From the NCBI RefSeq assembly GCF_000002995.4, contig NW_025062479.1:14628721-14692720 (forward strand): a stretch of DNA of 64,000 nt. Direction: 5' to 3'. The stretch comes from Brugia malayi (lineage: Eukaryota; Nematoda; Chromadorea; Rhabditida; Onchocercidae). The first letter of the stretch is position 1, and each line of letters begins with the position of its first letter. Below the pieces are notes generated by a model. The model was not told where the DNA came from. It ran no database searches and saw only the letters and a list, made by a program, of their open reading frames with translations. Positions 1 to 12,549 of this stretch are shown one piece after another. The position numbers were made by a program, and so were the translations under genes.

Positions 1-161
1 TGTCTTCTTTCTTTTTTACATAAAAAAATAATCCAATTGTATTTTTTTTCTTTTTGTAATGGCTATTCATTTACTAGTGAAAATTGGCATAGCTTTTGGT
101 GTGTTACTCTTTTTTGAAAATATAAAGATTTAGATTTAGACTTTCTATAGCATCTAGTAAA

Positions 162-571
162 TACTACAGCACATTTGCGCCACTTCCTATTATTGCTAAC
201 AATTGCGTCGATCTAACAATCAAGTGAAAATATTAATTTTCAATGAGATTCAGTGCAGTGCATCTACCGATGCAACTGAATGGAAACATACGGATGCCTT
301 CCTGAAAAAAAAAATTAGCACTCAGTACTAGAATATTTCGTTCAGTTGATCCCATTAGGTATTTGGTATCATAAACTTGATTAGTATATAGTAACTCCAG
401 CTTTTTTTGGAAATTATTAGCCATTGCTACGCAATATATTTAATTGTAAAACAATGAACGTAACATGATAGACTTCACATAAACTTTAAAAACGAATCGT
501 TCCACTTCCTAACTATAAGACATCAATCACATGAAATGTAGGTAAGCGTATGTGGCGCAAATGCGTAGTAG
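162..571. repeat. Candidate MITE-like element with terminal inverted repeats
   Basis: The 11-bp sequence ATTTGCGCCAC at 173-183 recurs as its exact reverse complement at 552-562. The similarity extends outward imperfectly through an ACTAC/GTAGT motif (162-166 and 566-570). The 410-bp unit has no coding capacity and lies beyond the last visible GPCPD1 exon, presumably in an intron. Inverted ends, small size and no ORF fit a non-autonomous DNA transposon. I could not define a target-site duplication, so a chance inverted repeat remains possible. Confidence 0.4.
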
Positions 572-786
572 TTTAAATAAATATTAAAATGTACTATTCT
601 TTAATATTTTGGTAAAGAATCCTTAAAGAACTCATCAACTGTCCAGCAAAAATATCAGTTACCTACACTACCAGTCTTTTATTCATTTGATGCCTAATGA
701 TGTATTTATTAGAAAATGTACAATGCAGATGTACACAAATGATAAAAGAATAATTTTAAAAATGTGATAGAAATATAAAATCTTAC

Positions 787-3670
787 AGCAATATGTGCCA
801 CTGAATATGATGGTAGTATCGGTTGCATAACATCCTGATTCTCTTCATTATCATCATCATCTACACTGCCAGCCTGCAAAAAAAGAAAAGAAAATTTGCC
901 TTTTATTATCTAAGTTGACTGATAATGGAAAAACAAAAAAAAATTCATACATCGATGCACTACTTTATATACGAAGAGTGTTGAAATTGCAAGGTTAAAA
1001 ATCTTGAATCATGAAAGCTTGCAACCAAATTGAAAGGGGTTTCAATTAATATTCTAATAAGTTCACCTCAAATCGATTAGCCTGAAGTTGTTTCTTTTTC
1101 ACTCACACTAATAACAGAAAAAGTATACTTAAGGTACTTATTCCTAATATGACAGATGTATATTGTAGAAGTGCCAGATTCCATTAAAGACTTCTGCAGG
1201 AGAACTAAGTAATTTTTGTTTGAAAATCACCATTTTATGAATTACTTCCGGAGACGGCTTGAAATAATGATAAGGTTGTCCTAGTAGTAAACCTAGCAGA
1301 TTGTAACAAAAATAAGGATACTGAAGATTATTTAGAAATTTTGATCTAAAATAGTGATAAACAGTGTGAACTGAGAAAATACAACCACTAAAATGATCAA
1401 TGTTGAAGCTATATGTTTGATGCAATCGTATTATGAGTTTAAATATGAAACTAATTTCGTAATTCCGTTACTTAATTGGTCCTTAACGATGTATGGTCAA
1501 TTTTCACCGATGAAAGCTTGCAACACACATGTCTCATTTATATCAGTATTATTTAGCTACTTTGACACCGATATAGATGACCTACCTAGGATGGAAATCG
1601 TAGGAGAAAACGATAATATAAAATCTATTAAAGCTTTTAAAACAAAGTAAATCACAAAAGATTAATTCTACATCACAAGACAACATTAACAATAATTTCA
1701 AAAAAGCCTACAACGCATGACCATGCTTGCCAAGCAATACGTCCTTTTAATTCATAAGTGAACATCTAAAAGTTACTCGTTAAATCAGTATATCGATGTG
1801 ATATTTTCTATGACAATGGAACCTTTTTATCCAGTAAAAAAAAAGAAAAAATTCAATAGATAAGGATATATCAGTATACAAATATATATTTAAATTTTCC
1901 ATAACTTTTAGCCCGTGGAATGCTGTGCCCAACAGTAAAGATATGACAGAACATAGCCAAAAATTCCTAAAGAATCAGAAAAAGCATATCGAAAATTAAA
2001 GAGTAACAAAACAAAAGTTACCTCTCTATGTCTTAAATCAAACGGTGTCACTTTAATGCAATAAGAACGTTCCGCATAACGTTTCTTGCAGAATTTGAAT
2101 GGACTTCCGTGAAAGCGAAGCAAAATCTCATTCTGACTCTTTCCCATAAGTGAAGCTTCACTTACAAGGTTCTTGCCGGCTGAAACAATAAAATTGTTCT
2201 CAAAATGAGACAAAATGCTGAAAGAAATTATTTTCCGCTTCATTATATTCCAAAGATAGCCTTAGAAACGTTCAAGTAAGAACATTTCCTAATAAACAAC
2301 AAATACACTGTTTTCAACGATAGCTTCACTCACCCAAATAAACGGAACCATTACCTTATTTCTTAGTTGAACAATTCCCCAAATATGTTATAAATACATT
2401 CATGGCATGGTGAATTTGTAACGGAACAAATGCTAATTAAAGAAAAATAAAGCAACAGAAATCTTACAACTCCAGCCAAATTTGTCGGTGACATGTAAAT
2501 GGCATACACCTGAGACTGATTCAACAGTTGGTAGGACGGATCTGGGACTTAGAAATGATTCCCATTTACTAACGACCAATTCCTGAAAAATTTTTTTTTT
2601 TTGCACTTACTCAGATATTTCTAAAAAAATCCAACATTCATTAAGAGCATTTTTTGCTTTATTTTTTGCTCTGGGTTCACGTGACAAAAAAAAAAAAAAA
2701 AAAACTTGCATTTTTCTCTTCTTTTTTACCACTGTGCAAATAATATCCAATGAAATAACGGAATTTTACTGGATCTAATCCAATTTCTACTTCACCTTCC
2801 CAACGTTGCCTACTGAAAAATATATTTATATATCAGAATATTGATTTTTTTTTATTCAAAACGATATTTATTACTATTTTTTCTATACCATACTTTAAAT
2901 CAAACAATACTCACACTGAAACCGGTCCAATGCAGTAGCCATCATAATATCAAGCATTTTAGTTTCGTGCGCAGTAAAGTTGTATCATATGAATATTTTT
3001 CGCAATCATTAAAATCAGAATAGGCCACCTTTTCTATCTTTTACTTAATTGTTTTTGAAATTAAAACTTCTAAATTTACAACTTTCATGATGAAAGGAAT
3101 TGGCTTGACATGATAGAAATCATCCAAAAATTTGACTCTGATGCAATTAGAAGCTTTTATCTTTTACTTCTTTTAGATATTACTGTTTGAAAAACATCTT
3201 GCCTTCAAAAAAAAGCATAATTTTGAACATAAATGAGTTCCATTTAACTGTTATGATTTCAAGATAACTCATAGATCTTTAATGCAATGTTTTAACCTCA
3301 AGAAAGAGAAAAAAAAAAAGTAAAAATTATACTTCAGTTCCTCCAGATTAGCAGATTCTATCTAAAGAAGAAAAAAACTTAAAGGTGTGGAGAACAAACT
3401 AAAAATTCCTCGATTGTTCAAATGATTTTTTCTCATTAGAAATTTCTGAACGTTTATAATAAAATCAAACAATAATAGTAATCGAAACAGTAATAATAAA
3501 TGGAGGAAAATAACTTACGCAGAGTCCGGATCCGGAAATAAAACGAACGCATTAGATGGTATCCAACCACCTAAAACTGGCAATGAACCTGTAACAAATA
3601 CATACTCCCACGGTCGTACTGCTTCAACTTCCACCAAAAAATGAAGCACTGTGCGTGGTGCAACTGACAT
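787..3670 (-). CDS. GPCPD1: Glycerophosphocholine phosphodiesterase GPCPD1/GDE5-like, N-terminal part (3' end beyond window)
   Basis: This family cleaves glycerophosphocholine to glycerol-3-phosphate and choline in the cytosol. Only the first 197 codons are visible. Exons: 3519-3670 (ATG), 2730-2812, a 10-nt microexon 2611-2620, 2468-2568, 2022-2179, 787-873. The first exon has a TTTCAG acceptor at 3691, so a 5' leader exon or a spliced leader lies upstream. Residues about 8-75 are a CBM20 starch-binding domain: VFVTGSLPVLGGW is followed by FRYFIGYYL, matching human GPCPD1 spacing. SKWESFLSPRSV aligns with the human HKWETHLQPRS segment. The last visible exon is acidic (VDDDDNEEN), like the human linker. 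The catalytic GDPD barrel must lie off the left edge. The microexon is needed to keep phase: without it, exons 2 and 3 do not join in frame. The family call is firm; the small-exon model is inferred. Confidence 0.8.
2611..2620 (-). other. Putative 10-nt microexon of the GPCPD1-like gene
   Basis: The 10 bases are preceded on the minus strand by TTTTTTTAG and followed by a perfect GTAAGT donor. Joining exon 2 (ends phase 1) through these 10 bases to an acceptor at 2569 gives HSEISDKWESF and restores the frame of the next exons. The following intron would be only 42 nt. Direct joining of exon 2 to either nearby acceptor breaks the frame. Confidence 0.45.
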
Positions 3671-4137
3671 TTGGGCAGTAAGTGCTTGACCTGAAATTTG
3701 AAGAAGAAAATGAATTTCGCAAAACTGCAGAAACATTCATTATAAATTTCATAATATAATTTTCAAAAAGAACCCTAAATTAAATCATCAGCCACTCAAT
3801 TCATTTCATAATTATAAACGAAAGTTTAAAAAAAAATCATATTAGTAAAGTCTTTATTGGTAACTCTTGATAAGTTTCAACTTTCCTTTTTTTAACTATT
3901 ACAATATTCTTTTTTTTTCTCCCTTTCTATCATCTATTTAATTGGTATTTTCTACATAATTTTTTCTTTTTTTTTCGAATAAAATCTTTTCCGATATTAA
4001 AAGCTAATGACATTTGACAATATTTTCCTCTTAAAGTCTTATTATTTTTTTTCAGAAATAAAAATGGCAAAGATAAATGAAATTTCATTTTTAGGTTTAA
4101 TTTCTTTAAATGCAATATCTAAAACAATTATAAATAC

Positions 4138-4330
4138 GTATACGGCTATCTATTCATATGTTTACATACGTTTATTTATTCATACTTTCATATACATCTA
4201 TGTATCCATAAGTCCACATACGTTTTCATACTTTCATATATGTCTACCTATTTATTCATACCTTTATATACGTCTCTCCATTCATACGTTTACATACAAC
4301 TACCTATTCGTACGTTCACTTACGTCTACT
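4138..4330. repeat. Degenerate minisatellite
   Basis: Imperfect tandem copies of a unit of about 30 bp with core TATTCATACTTTCATATA followed by CGTCTACC. At least six copies are visible, differing by point changes and small indels. It lies just upstream of the GPCPD1-like gene and is not coding. Confidence 0.65.
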
Positions 4331-4457
4331 CATCTGAACTTCTTTCTCAACAATCATATTAACACCTAAAGATATCACTCCCCATTGATAGCATAAATAC
4401 TATTTGAGAATAGTAGCGAGAAGAAATTTGCAACTTCTTCGCATCAATCTCCTAATA

Positions 4458-4458
<1 letters not shown>

Positions 4459-4499
<41 letters not shown>

Positions 4500-4566
4500 C
4501 TGTTCGTCTGTCTGTCTATGTATGTGTGTGTGTGTATGTGTATGTATATATATATACATATATATG
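4459..4566. repeat. Compound microsatellite (TA)n-(TG)n-(TCTG)n-(TATG)n-(TA)n
   Basis: An alternating purine/pyrimidine tract: TA repeats, then TG repeats, TCTG/TATG tetranucleotides and TA again. Apparent ORFs through it are low-complexity artefacts. Confidence 0.9.
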
Positions 4567-4740
4567 AATTGTGGAACGTGAAGGACACGTGATCGATTGG
4601 ACTAAATGTTGACGAGCAGAATGAGATGAGAGTAGCAGCAAGTGAGGAAGAGGACGAGGAGAAGAAGGAGAAAAAGAAGCATAGCGCGCGAGGATGTCCA
4701 ATTTGCGCCAATAGGTAGAGTAAAAGCAATGGTCAGGTTA
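4567..4740 (-). promoter_or_regulatory. GC-richer island; candidate promoter of the GPCPD1-like gene
   Basis: The block is markedly richer in G and C than the surrounding several kilobases. It contains GCGCGCG and, on the minus strand, ATTGGCGCAAATTGG, with two inverted CCAAT pentamers flanking an E2F-like TTTGCGCC. It starts about 0.9 kb upstream of the GPCPD1 ATG, which has a splice acceptor just before it, so a promoter plus 5' leader intron would fit. The plus strand also has a short Glu/Lys-rich open frame ending in CPICANR before a possible GTAGAG donor, so an unrelated small exon is an alternative. Confidence 0.3.
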
Positions 4741-5232
4741 AATCGATGGGATAGGAAGTTGCATTTTAGATGATAACTTTGATAATAGCTAGCTATAGCA
4801 GTATGTTTAATACAGGACATTCAAATTGCTTGATATAAAAGAAAGGAGAAAGTCCATTTAATGGTTCATTTCTTTTTTTTCGAAAAAAGAGAGAGAGAAT
4901 GAAAAGTTTAGAAGAGAAGGAAATCAAACAAAAAACAAAATAAAATAAAGCCGAAGAAAATATTGAACAAATTATTATTATTATATACATGATATCAGTG
5001 GATTTATACTGACAAATACATTTCCATAATGAAGAGAAGGAAATAACTGAATGATAAGTAATGGTAATCAATCATGATTGGTATTAGATTTCAATTGATA
5101 GGTGCTATTTTCAAATTCTTATCAATCATTGATAAATATTTTACTAATGTAGATTTCCTTATTATTTCAATTTCAAGCACTTGCAATTGTTTTTCTTTGT
5201 AATAATAGTATGTTAATATGAAAAAATGGAAG

Positions 5233-5234
<2 letters not shown>

Positions 5235-5287
<53 letters not shown>

Positions 5288-5290
5288 GGA
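5235..5290. repeat. (GA)n microsatellite
   Basis: About 42 bases of uninterrupted GA dinucleotide followed by a degenerate AGAAAG tail: a homopurine tract in the spacer between the GPCPD1-like and CPSF1 genes. Confidence 0.9.
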
Positions 5291-7364
5291 AGATTTTAAA
5301 AAAGAAATTTAATCAAAAAATAAGAATAACAGTGATTTATGTCCAAATAAATTGTAATAAATTAGGAAGATTTTTTTTTGAGTTTTATTTGCTTTTTTTT
5401 AGAAGATTTAGGACTAGAAAAATGATCGAATTCAATTGGAATTTCAATTTCAAGTGCTTACTATTTTAAATTATTACAAAAAATAAACGGGGAAAAAACT
5501 TCTATAAAGATTGTTCGCAAATACTGCAGTAATTTAAATAAGTATAAGTTGACTTATAATTATATTCTATTGCTATTTTTTTTTTTAAAAAAAAGGAAGA
5601 TTGATAAAAGATAAAAAAGATTTGTAATATGATAAAATAATCCTTCCATCACTAAAGAAGAAAAGAAAGACCATACAGATCATTGCTTATCATACAATTT
5701 CAATTTGATCCTTTCATGATTTCCTCTTTTAAAGTTTCAAAATATTTTATGTAAACAAATGACAATGAGAATTCATAAGAAAAGTGGAAAATATTTGAGC
5801 TTTATGGAAATTTTATTTTTCAATATCAAAGATTAAAATGATAAAATAATCCTTCCTTGCACTAAAATATATGATAATAAATGGAAATTTTCATGATATT
5901 TTTTAGAAAATAAAAGAAAATAGAAATGCAAATAATAAATTCAAATTTTATAATTAACAATTTTTCAAAACATTAATCTGAGTGATCTAAGACTAACAAT
6001 TTGAGATTAAAGAACATTTATCTTTCATTTATATCCATAAAATGCTCTTTCTCTCCCTCGGTCTTTTTCTTTCTTCTTACCTTTAATATTGTCTTGAATA
6101 TAGTAAAATAAGTTTTTTTTTTTTTGATATGAAGAAATTGACATATACCATGTAGATAGACAACCCACTCAATAGCTAAATAATTCAATAAAATGTTGTA
6201 AAAAAATTATTATTTTAATGATGAATGCCCATAAAATATTTTTTTTTTTATTTTTGCAAAATAAAAAGAATAATTTTAAGATTTAAAAATACAAATTTAT
6301 AATTCGATCAAAAGTTGTTTATGAAAAGGTGAAAAAAACGATGATTAATTATATGTTTATAATTGCTATAAAAGAGAAATACTTTATTGTTAATGATTAA
6401 TTAATAAATATATTTATATATCAATCTCTTTCTTTTTTTCTTTTTCTATTTTAGTGGAAAATAGCACACATCTGTTCTTACATTAAAATTTCGCAAAGTT
6501 TTTTTTTCAAAATAAATGTTAAAAAATATTATACAGGATAAGAAAATCATTATTAATAGTAAGGAGAGATAAACAGTAATAATCATTTTTTACAACAACA
6601 ATGACAATTTTTGGAAAAATTCATCTCACTAGTTTCATTTTAAATTTTATTTTAAAACTTTTCAAGTTTACTTAAGCGCTGAGCCATGAATATTTATTTT
6701 GACTTTTGTTACAACAAGTTGACCTTGACCTTCATCCATTCCCTTTTCACACCAATCAAATGAAATTGATAAAAATGGAACGTAAACGATCTATGATCTC
6801 TCAATGATGTAATGATATCAGAAAAATTTATCACGTTTTGCTTCACATATTGCAAAATGATTTTCTAAATTTCAATAAAAATTTTAAATTTACTGAAATT
6901 ATCAATTACTTCAATTTTTACTTTTTTTTCTCCTTCTTCCCCCTCCATGTCAACTATTCTTTCGATTTATCTTTACTTTATCTAAATTTTCTAACCTATA
7001 TTTTATCCACACAGTATTTAAATGCTATTTGCGACTTATTATTATTTCGATGGAATAAAGTTTTAAAAAAAATAGAAAAAGCTTTTAATTAAATTTTAAA
7101 AATAATTTTTTTTTTGAGTTGAAATTATTGAAATATCACTGACGCAATGCTTTTTTACCCAATATAAGAATCAAACATTTAAACAAAAAATGCTAAGTAA
7201 AATACACAATGTAGTATTAGATTCTTTTGTCGTACTGAAATGAAAATGGGACAATTCTGAATGAAATGATAGGCTACTGGTATGATACGATGATATGACG
7301 GAATGATAATGATCCAGTAGAAATGGTAATAATGATAATAGCGATAACAGCAATAGTGGCTACA

Positions 7365-7440
7365 AATATATATGTGTATGTATGTATGTGTGCGTGTGTG
7401 TGTATGTGTGTGTGTGTGGTTTATATATGACTGTGTGTCT
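7365..7440. repeat. TATG/TG microsatellite
   Basis: Alternating TATG and TG repeats within the AT-rich spacer. Non-coding. Confidence 0.8.
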
Positions 7441-10400
7441 ATAAGAAAGAAACCCCGCAAAGGGAAATAAACATTTTAAACAATGGTAAATCAAATTTCT
7501 TTTACTCTTATCATTTCAATAAAATGAAATTCTAATCTTTTCTACTTCACTAGTCTAACAACAGAATTGTTCATTTATCTCAGTTCTCTCTCAATATCGA
7601 TTTCAATCTTTATCATTTCTTTAATTCTAATCCCAATTTCCATTTCTAATTTTATATAACATTATTATTCAGCAAAATCCTCCTCGCAGAAAAAAAAATA
7701 TTCGTTTCTTTTTTTCTCCTTTCGTCGTAAACAAGAAATCAAAACAATAGAAAAAAAATTAAAATAAAATAAAACGAGAAATGATAGAAGAAAAATAGAA
7801 AAAGAAGTTAGGGTGTAAATAAGAAAAAAATGAGAAATTTTCTTTTTTTTGTTTGATCAATAAATGATAGTGGATGAGAAAAAAAAAAATGAGCAAAAAT
7901 TTTTTTCATTCATAAAATCGTATTTAACTTCTTCTTGCTTAATCTACTTTAAAGAAACATACATATTACATACAGCTTTTAGCTTTCTAGGAAATAAATT
8001 TTGCGCTTCTTTCAATTACCATATAAATCGATCAGACACTTCTGTTAAATTTTTATAAACAAACTGATAAATTTATGATGTCTTTAATGCTAATAAATTA
8101 AAACTAAAATGTATTAATTAATTGATTACTGCATAAAAATCTTTAATACATTAACAAGAATATTATTTCAATTAGAATTTTCTAAATTCAATTTATAATT
8201 TTCCCTTCTATTATCCCATTCTTTTTTCATTTTATATACATACATATATAATGGTTAACAAATTCCTTAAATTAAATTAAATTTCTTCTCTTTTTAAAAT
8301 ATTGAATTTAGATTATTGAATTATTGAACATCTTAAATTGGATTGCAATACAATACCATTTATATATCTTTTAAAGCAGTAAGTTATATCAAAATAGCGA
8401 TAATAACAATAACATTAATGAATTTTTCAAAATCTCTTTTTTATTTTTGAAAAAGAAAAGATTTAAGTAAAAAGTTCATAACTGAAAAAAAAATTTTTTT
8501 TTTAACCTTTAAGAAAAAAAGAGATCAAAAAAAAGAAGAGAGGTATAATAGCAAATTCTTACTCTTTAAATTGAAAAGTTTAAGCATGGAAATCTAGCAA
8601 ACATTTGAAATTCGAAAAACTTTTTAAATTTCAAAAAATTATTCCGTTTTCTTTCCTCGTTTGGTGAAAGATTTCATTTCATTGTTCAAAAGCTATATAA
8701 CTAAATAATGATAATGATCGTCGTAAAAAAGAAAAATAATCATGACAAATTTAAAAAATTTTAAACAATGGATGAAATTGATTCCACTGCAATTCATAAA
8801 TCACATAGTGTTTGAAATGATCAACTGTTCAAAATAAGAAGAAAGATATCACTAATTTGATATATGATTAACGGAAAATGTATTTTTTTTCTTGAAACGG
8901 GAAAACCACTCACTTTCTTTTGTTTTGCTTAATTTTTTTTTATTTTATTTTTTGTTTTGTTTTGCTTCTTTTGTTGTTTTTAAAAGAATTGAAAAAATTA
9001 TTTTTGTATTTGACATATGATTTAATTACGTGTGTACTACAAAATATTTTAAAATAAGCAGTAAAATATCGATTAGAACATATTTACATTTATTTTGTAT
9101 TTATGATAAATTTAGAATTTAAAAAATAGTCATAAAAATAATCATTAATTATAATATTTCAAAATTTTTTAAATTGAATTTTAGTGTTAAAAAATCTTAA
9201 TATATATTAAGCTTAATATCTATTGAAATTTTTTTTAAATATATTTATATATATATCCATTTCCTTTTAATACATTTTTTTCTTTTTTTTTAATATACAC
9301 ATGAAAATTTTAATATATATTTTTCATTCTTCCGCAATTTTTCGTGGTTAGTATTTTTAATTTTAAATTTTTACAAATATGTTTTCCTTCCAATGGGATT
9401 TTTATATGACCAGCAAAAACAAAAAACAAAACAAAAAAAAAAAAAAACAAAAAGAAAAAATTGTGGCAAAAAATTAAGCACTTACCAATGATATTTAATT
9501 AAATAGGACAAATAAACAATAAATCATTTGGAGAATGATAAAATGATTTATTTATTTGTTAAATGATATTACATAAAGGATTTTAGACGTAATATTTATT
9601 AGTAACAAATATCAGTCATTTGTAGTCTCATTCAATATATTATATTTTTCTGCATATTTTCCTAACCTATCTCAATCATTTATTTTATTCTATCTAATTA
9701 TTTTTATTTTATTCTTTTTATCACAAAATATAACTCTCTAATTCATCATTAAAATAATATCACTGAAATTTTAAGCCTTGCAGTATGATAATTGTGCATC
9801 AATTCTCTTAATTTATCTATTTATCAGTATTTATTTTTCAAATCGATAACATTATCAATGCTAACAATTGAATTGATTTATCATTAATTATTAATGTAAT
9901 AAAAAAAAAAATTTATTACTTTTAGTAGCTTTTTTCATCAAATTTACAAGAAATCTGAAGTTTGTATTGCAATGAATCATACTGTTACTGTTGGCAGTGA
10001 TATTTTCTTTTTTCCAATGGGAAAACGATTAAATGATAGCAATCACTGTGAGATACTGCGAATGATTGCAAATTTTAAGAATTCCTGAAAAGAAAAAAAA
10101 CGAAAGCAAAACCATTAATTATTTGTGAAATCAATGAATTTAATCTTATTAAATAGTTTTTCAATAAATTTTAGAATAAATGTACATGAATAATGAGTTA
10201 ATTAATTAATACATACACCTCGTCTATCACTACTAAATGTTAAAATCATTTGTATGTGCTATTTAACAATAATATTTGTCGAAAAGAAAATTTTTTTTTG
10301 AAACAGAAAAATTTAATTACAACGAAATAACAATGAAACAGAAGAAAAAATTGAAAATACTGAATAGGGAAATTTTTGAAATAGCGTTTCTAATATTAGC

Positions 10401-12549
10401 ATTAAATCATTTGATTTGTATGATATATAATTGATTTGTATAAAAAGTTTGGAATGAACATTGTCTTTTTTTTTGTTTCACTAATAAAAAATTTTTTTCT
10501 ACTGATAAGAATATTTGATAAGACATCATGGTAAAATGAAGAATGAAAACTGAAACAAATCGAAATTTTTTTTTCTTTTACTTTTTATGTAATGAAAATA
10601 CCGCATATGTATATATATATATATATGTGTATTTGCGTGTGGTTTGATTATATTATTCTAACATCATTGTAATCATTTATCAAAAATGTTTGAAGTACAT
10701 CTTCTTTTTTTAAAACTGTTTTTAACCATTAGAACTATTATTTGAAAAGAAGAATTCAATAATTTTCATCATTAATTACCAATAACTTTTTAATTTTAAA
10801 ATTTAGACTAAATTTGTTGGAAAATAATAAAATAGCAATGAAATATAAAATTATCACATAACGTGGGCAAATCGATAAATTATAATGGCAACAAAAATCA
10901 AAATATTAACAATTTCAGAATTTTTAAAAATTCAGTATTGCTAATTTATCTTAAATATTTCGACCAAAAATTATGCGTGGTGTGAATGAAATGATAATAA
11001 TATTATTTGCTTTTTTAAATATTTTGTTTAGTTGAAGCAAAAAAAAAGGAAAAGAAAAGAAAAACCACAACATAAAGTCTTACGATGATTGATATTACTC
11101 AGAAGTTGTTGCTTCTCGATTTTCCATTCAATAAAAACAATCTTTTTTGTTTATACATTACTTGAAAGCATCATAAATGTTCAGAAAGGTGAACTTAATA
11201 GAAAGGCGCTCTAGGATTGTCAATAGCACTTGATTAATAATTCTTTAAATGAAGAAATAAATTATCCTTAAATTGAAATCACTTTAATGAAAAAAGGATT
11301 TGATCAACACTCATATTTATCAATCAAAATGACTAAAATTTCATTAATCAATTTTAAATTAATATTAACCTATTTAATCAATAAGAAATCATTAATATCA
11401 TTATGTCACATTTGCATTTACAATCACTATGATTGATCGATATAACATTAAGTGACACAATTCCTCCGACTTTTAACAATTCCATTTAATATATTAAAAA
11501 TTAATTCATTCGTTGAGGTCCTTGTCTCCACATTTCAAATTTCATCCCATTTAACAAAAAAAAAAAAAAAAAATAGTAGTAATAATAAAGATGAAACTTA
11601 TTTGTGCATCGCATTCCATAAATTATCACAATGATTGACATGTGATAAAGACAGGATAGATACAAATTCCACTAAATTCAACAACTTTTTCAATTAAGTA
11701 CGACAACAAATTTATGATAATCAACACTAAAGCTTTATGCACTTTTATTGCTAATCAAATTTAAATTGAAATTGCAATTAATTTTTCGAATTTTTAACTA
11801 AATTTCTCATCCTCACTATCATCATATAAACCAAACAACAGCAAAAGTACGACAAGAAAATAAAGGCAAAATCAACTCTTCGATGCATTTTCAAACAAAA
11901 AAAAAAAAATTTTTTTTTATCAAATGTAATACTTCCTGACAATTTCCTCAAGAATATAACTCAGCTTAGGCGCTTTTCTTCGTCCAAGATCAATATGAAC
12001 AAACTTCAACATAAGCAATATCATTTTGAAAAAAAGAAACAATTGTTTAAATAACTACTCCAATTATTTCAGTCATTCATTATAAGATTTTTTTCTTGAC
12101 CTTTTGATGATACATTCCTTTTTCGTGTATGTTCAATAACGCAAAAGTATACATATGCAAATTCTTCATTACAGAGCAAAAAATAAATTACAAAAAATTG
12201 TTAAAAGAAAACATAAGCATAGATTTTTCAAAGGAAAATTTTTCATAAGCACAATTTTGCAGTAAACAAACTTTTATGTTGATAGAATGATTTCACTGTA
12301 AGATAATACCATAAAAGTAAGATAATTAACGCCTAACACATTACTTATTGTGTTGAAATGACAAGGGAATATGTCAAATTATAGAGTAAGATCTAGAAGA
12401 TTAAAAAAAAAATTTTAAATATTCAGAAAAATGTTACAGTATTCTTGATATTCCACAAAAAAAAGAAGAAAAAACCACATGTAAATAAAAAAAAACTCAC
12501 CTAAAACCTTTTCAGATCAATTAAAAACATACTGCAACAAATTAAGATA

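Larger units (their letters stand above)
4741..12549. other. AT-rich intergenic spacer, no gene seen
   Basis: About 7.8 kb between the candidate GPCPD1 promoter and the CPSF1 stop codon. It is dominated by A and T runs, (GA)n and (TG)n tracts. The open frames present are short, low-complexity and without splice-consistent neighbours or recognisable motifs. I see no tRNA-like or conserved RNA element. It presumably holds the CPSF1 3' UTR nearest 12.5 kb. Confidence 0.6.

Noticed and set aside
1393..1650. 85-codon plus-strand ORF
   Set aside because: It lies in a GPCPD1 intron, with no splice-site partners and no recognisable domain.
4007..4369. 120-codon plus-strand ORF rich in Tyr, Ile and Ser
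   Set aside because: It is produced by the degenerate minisatellite and has no coding character outside the repeat.
4400..4729. Overlapping ORFs through the TA/TG tract
   Set aside because: They are low-complexity translations of a microsatellite.
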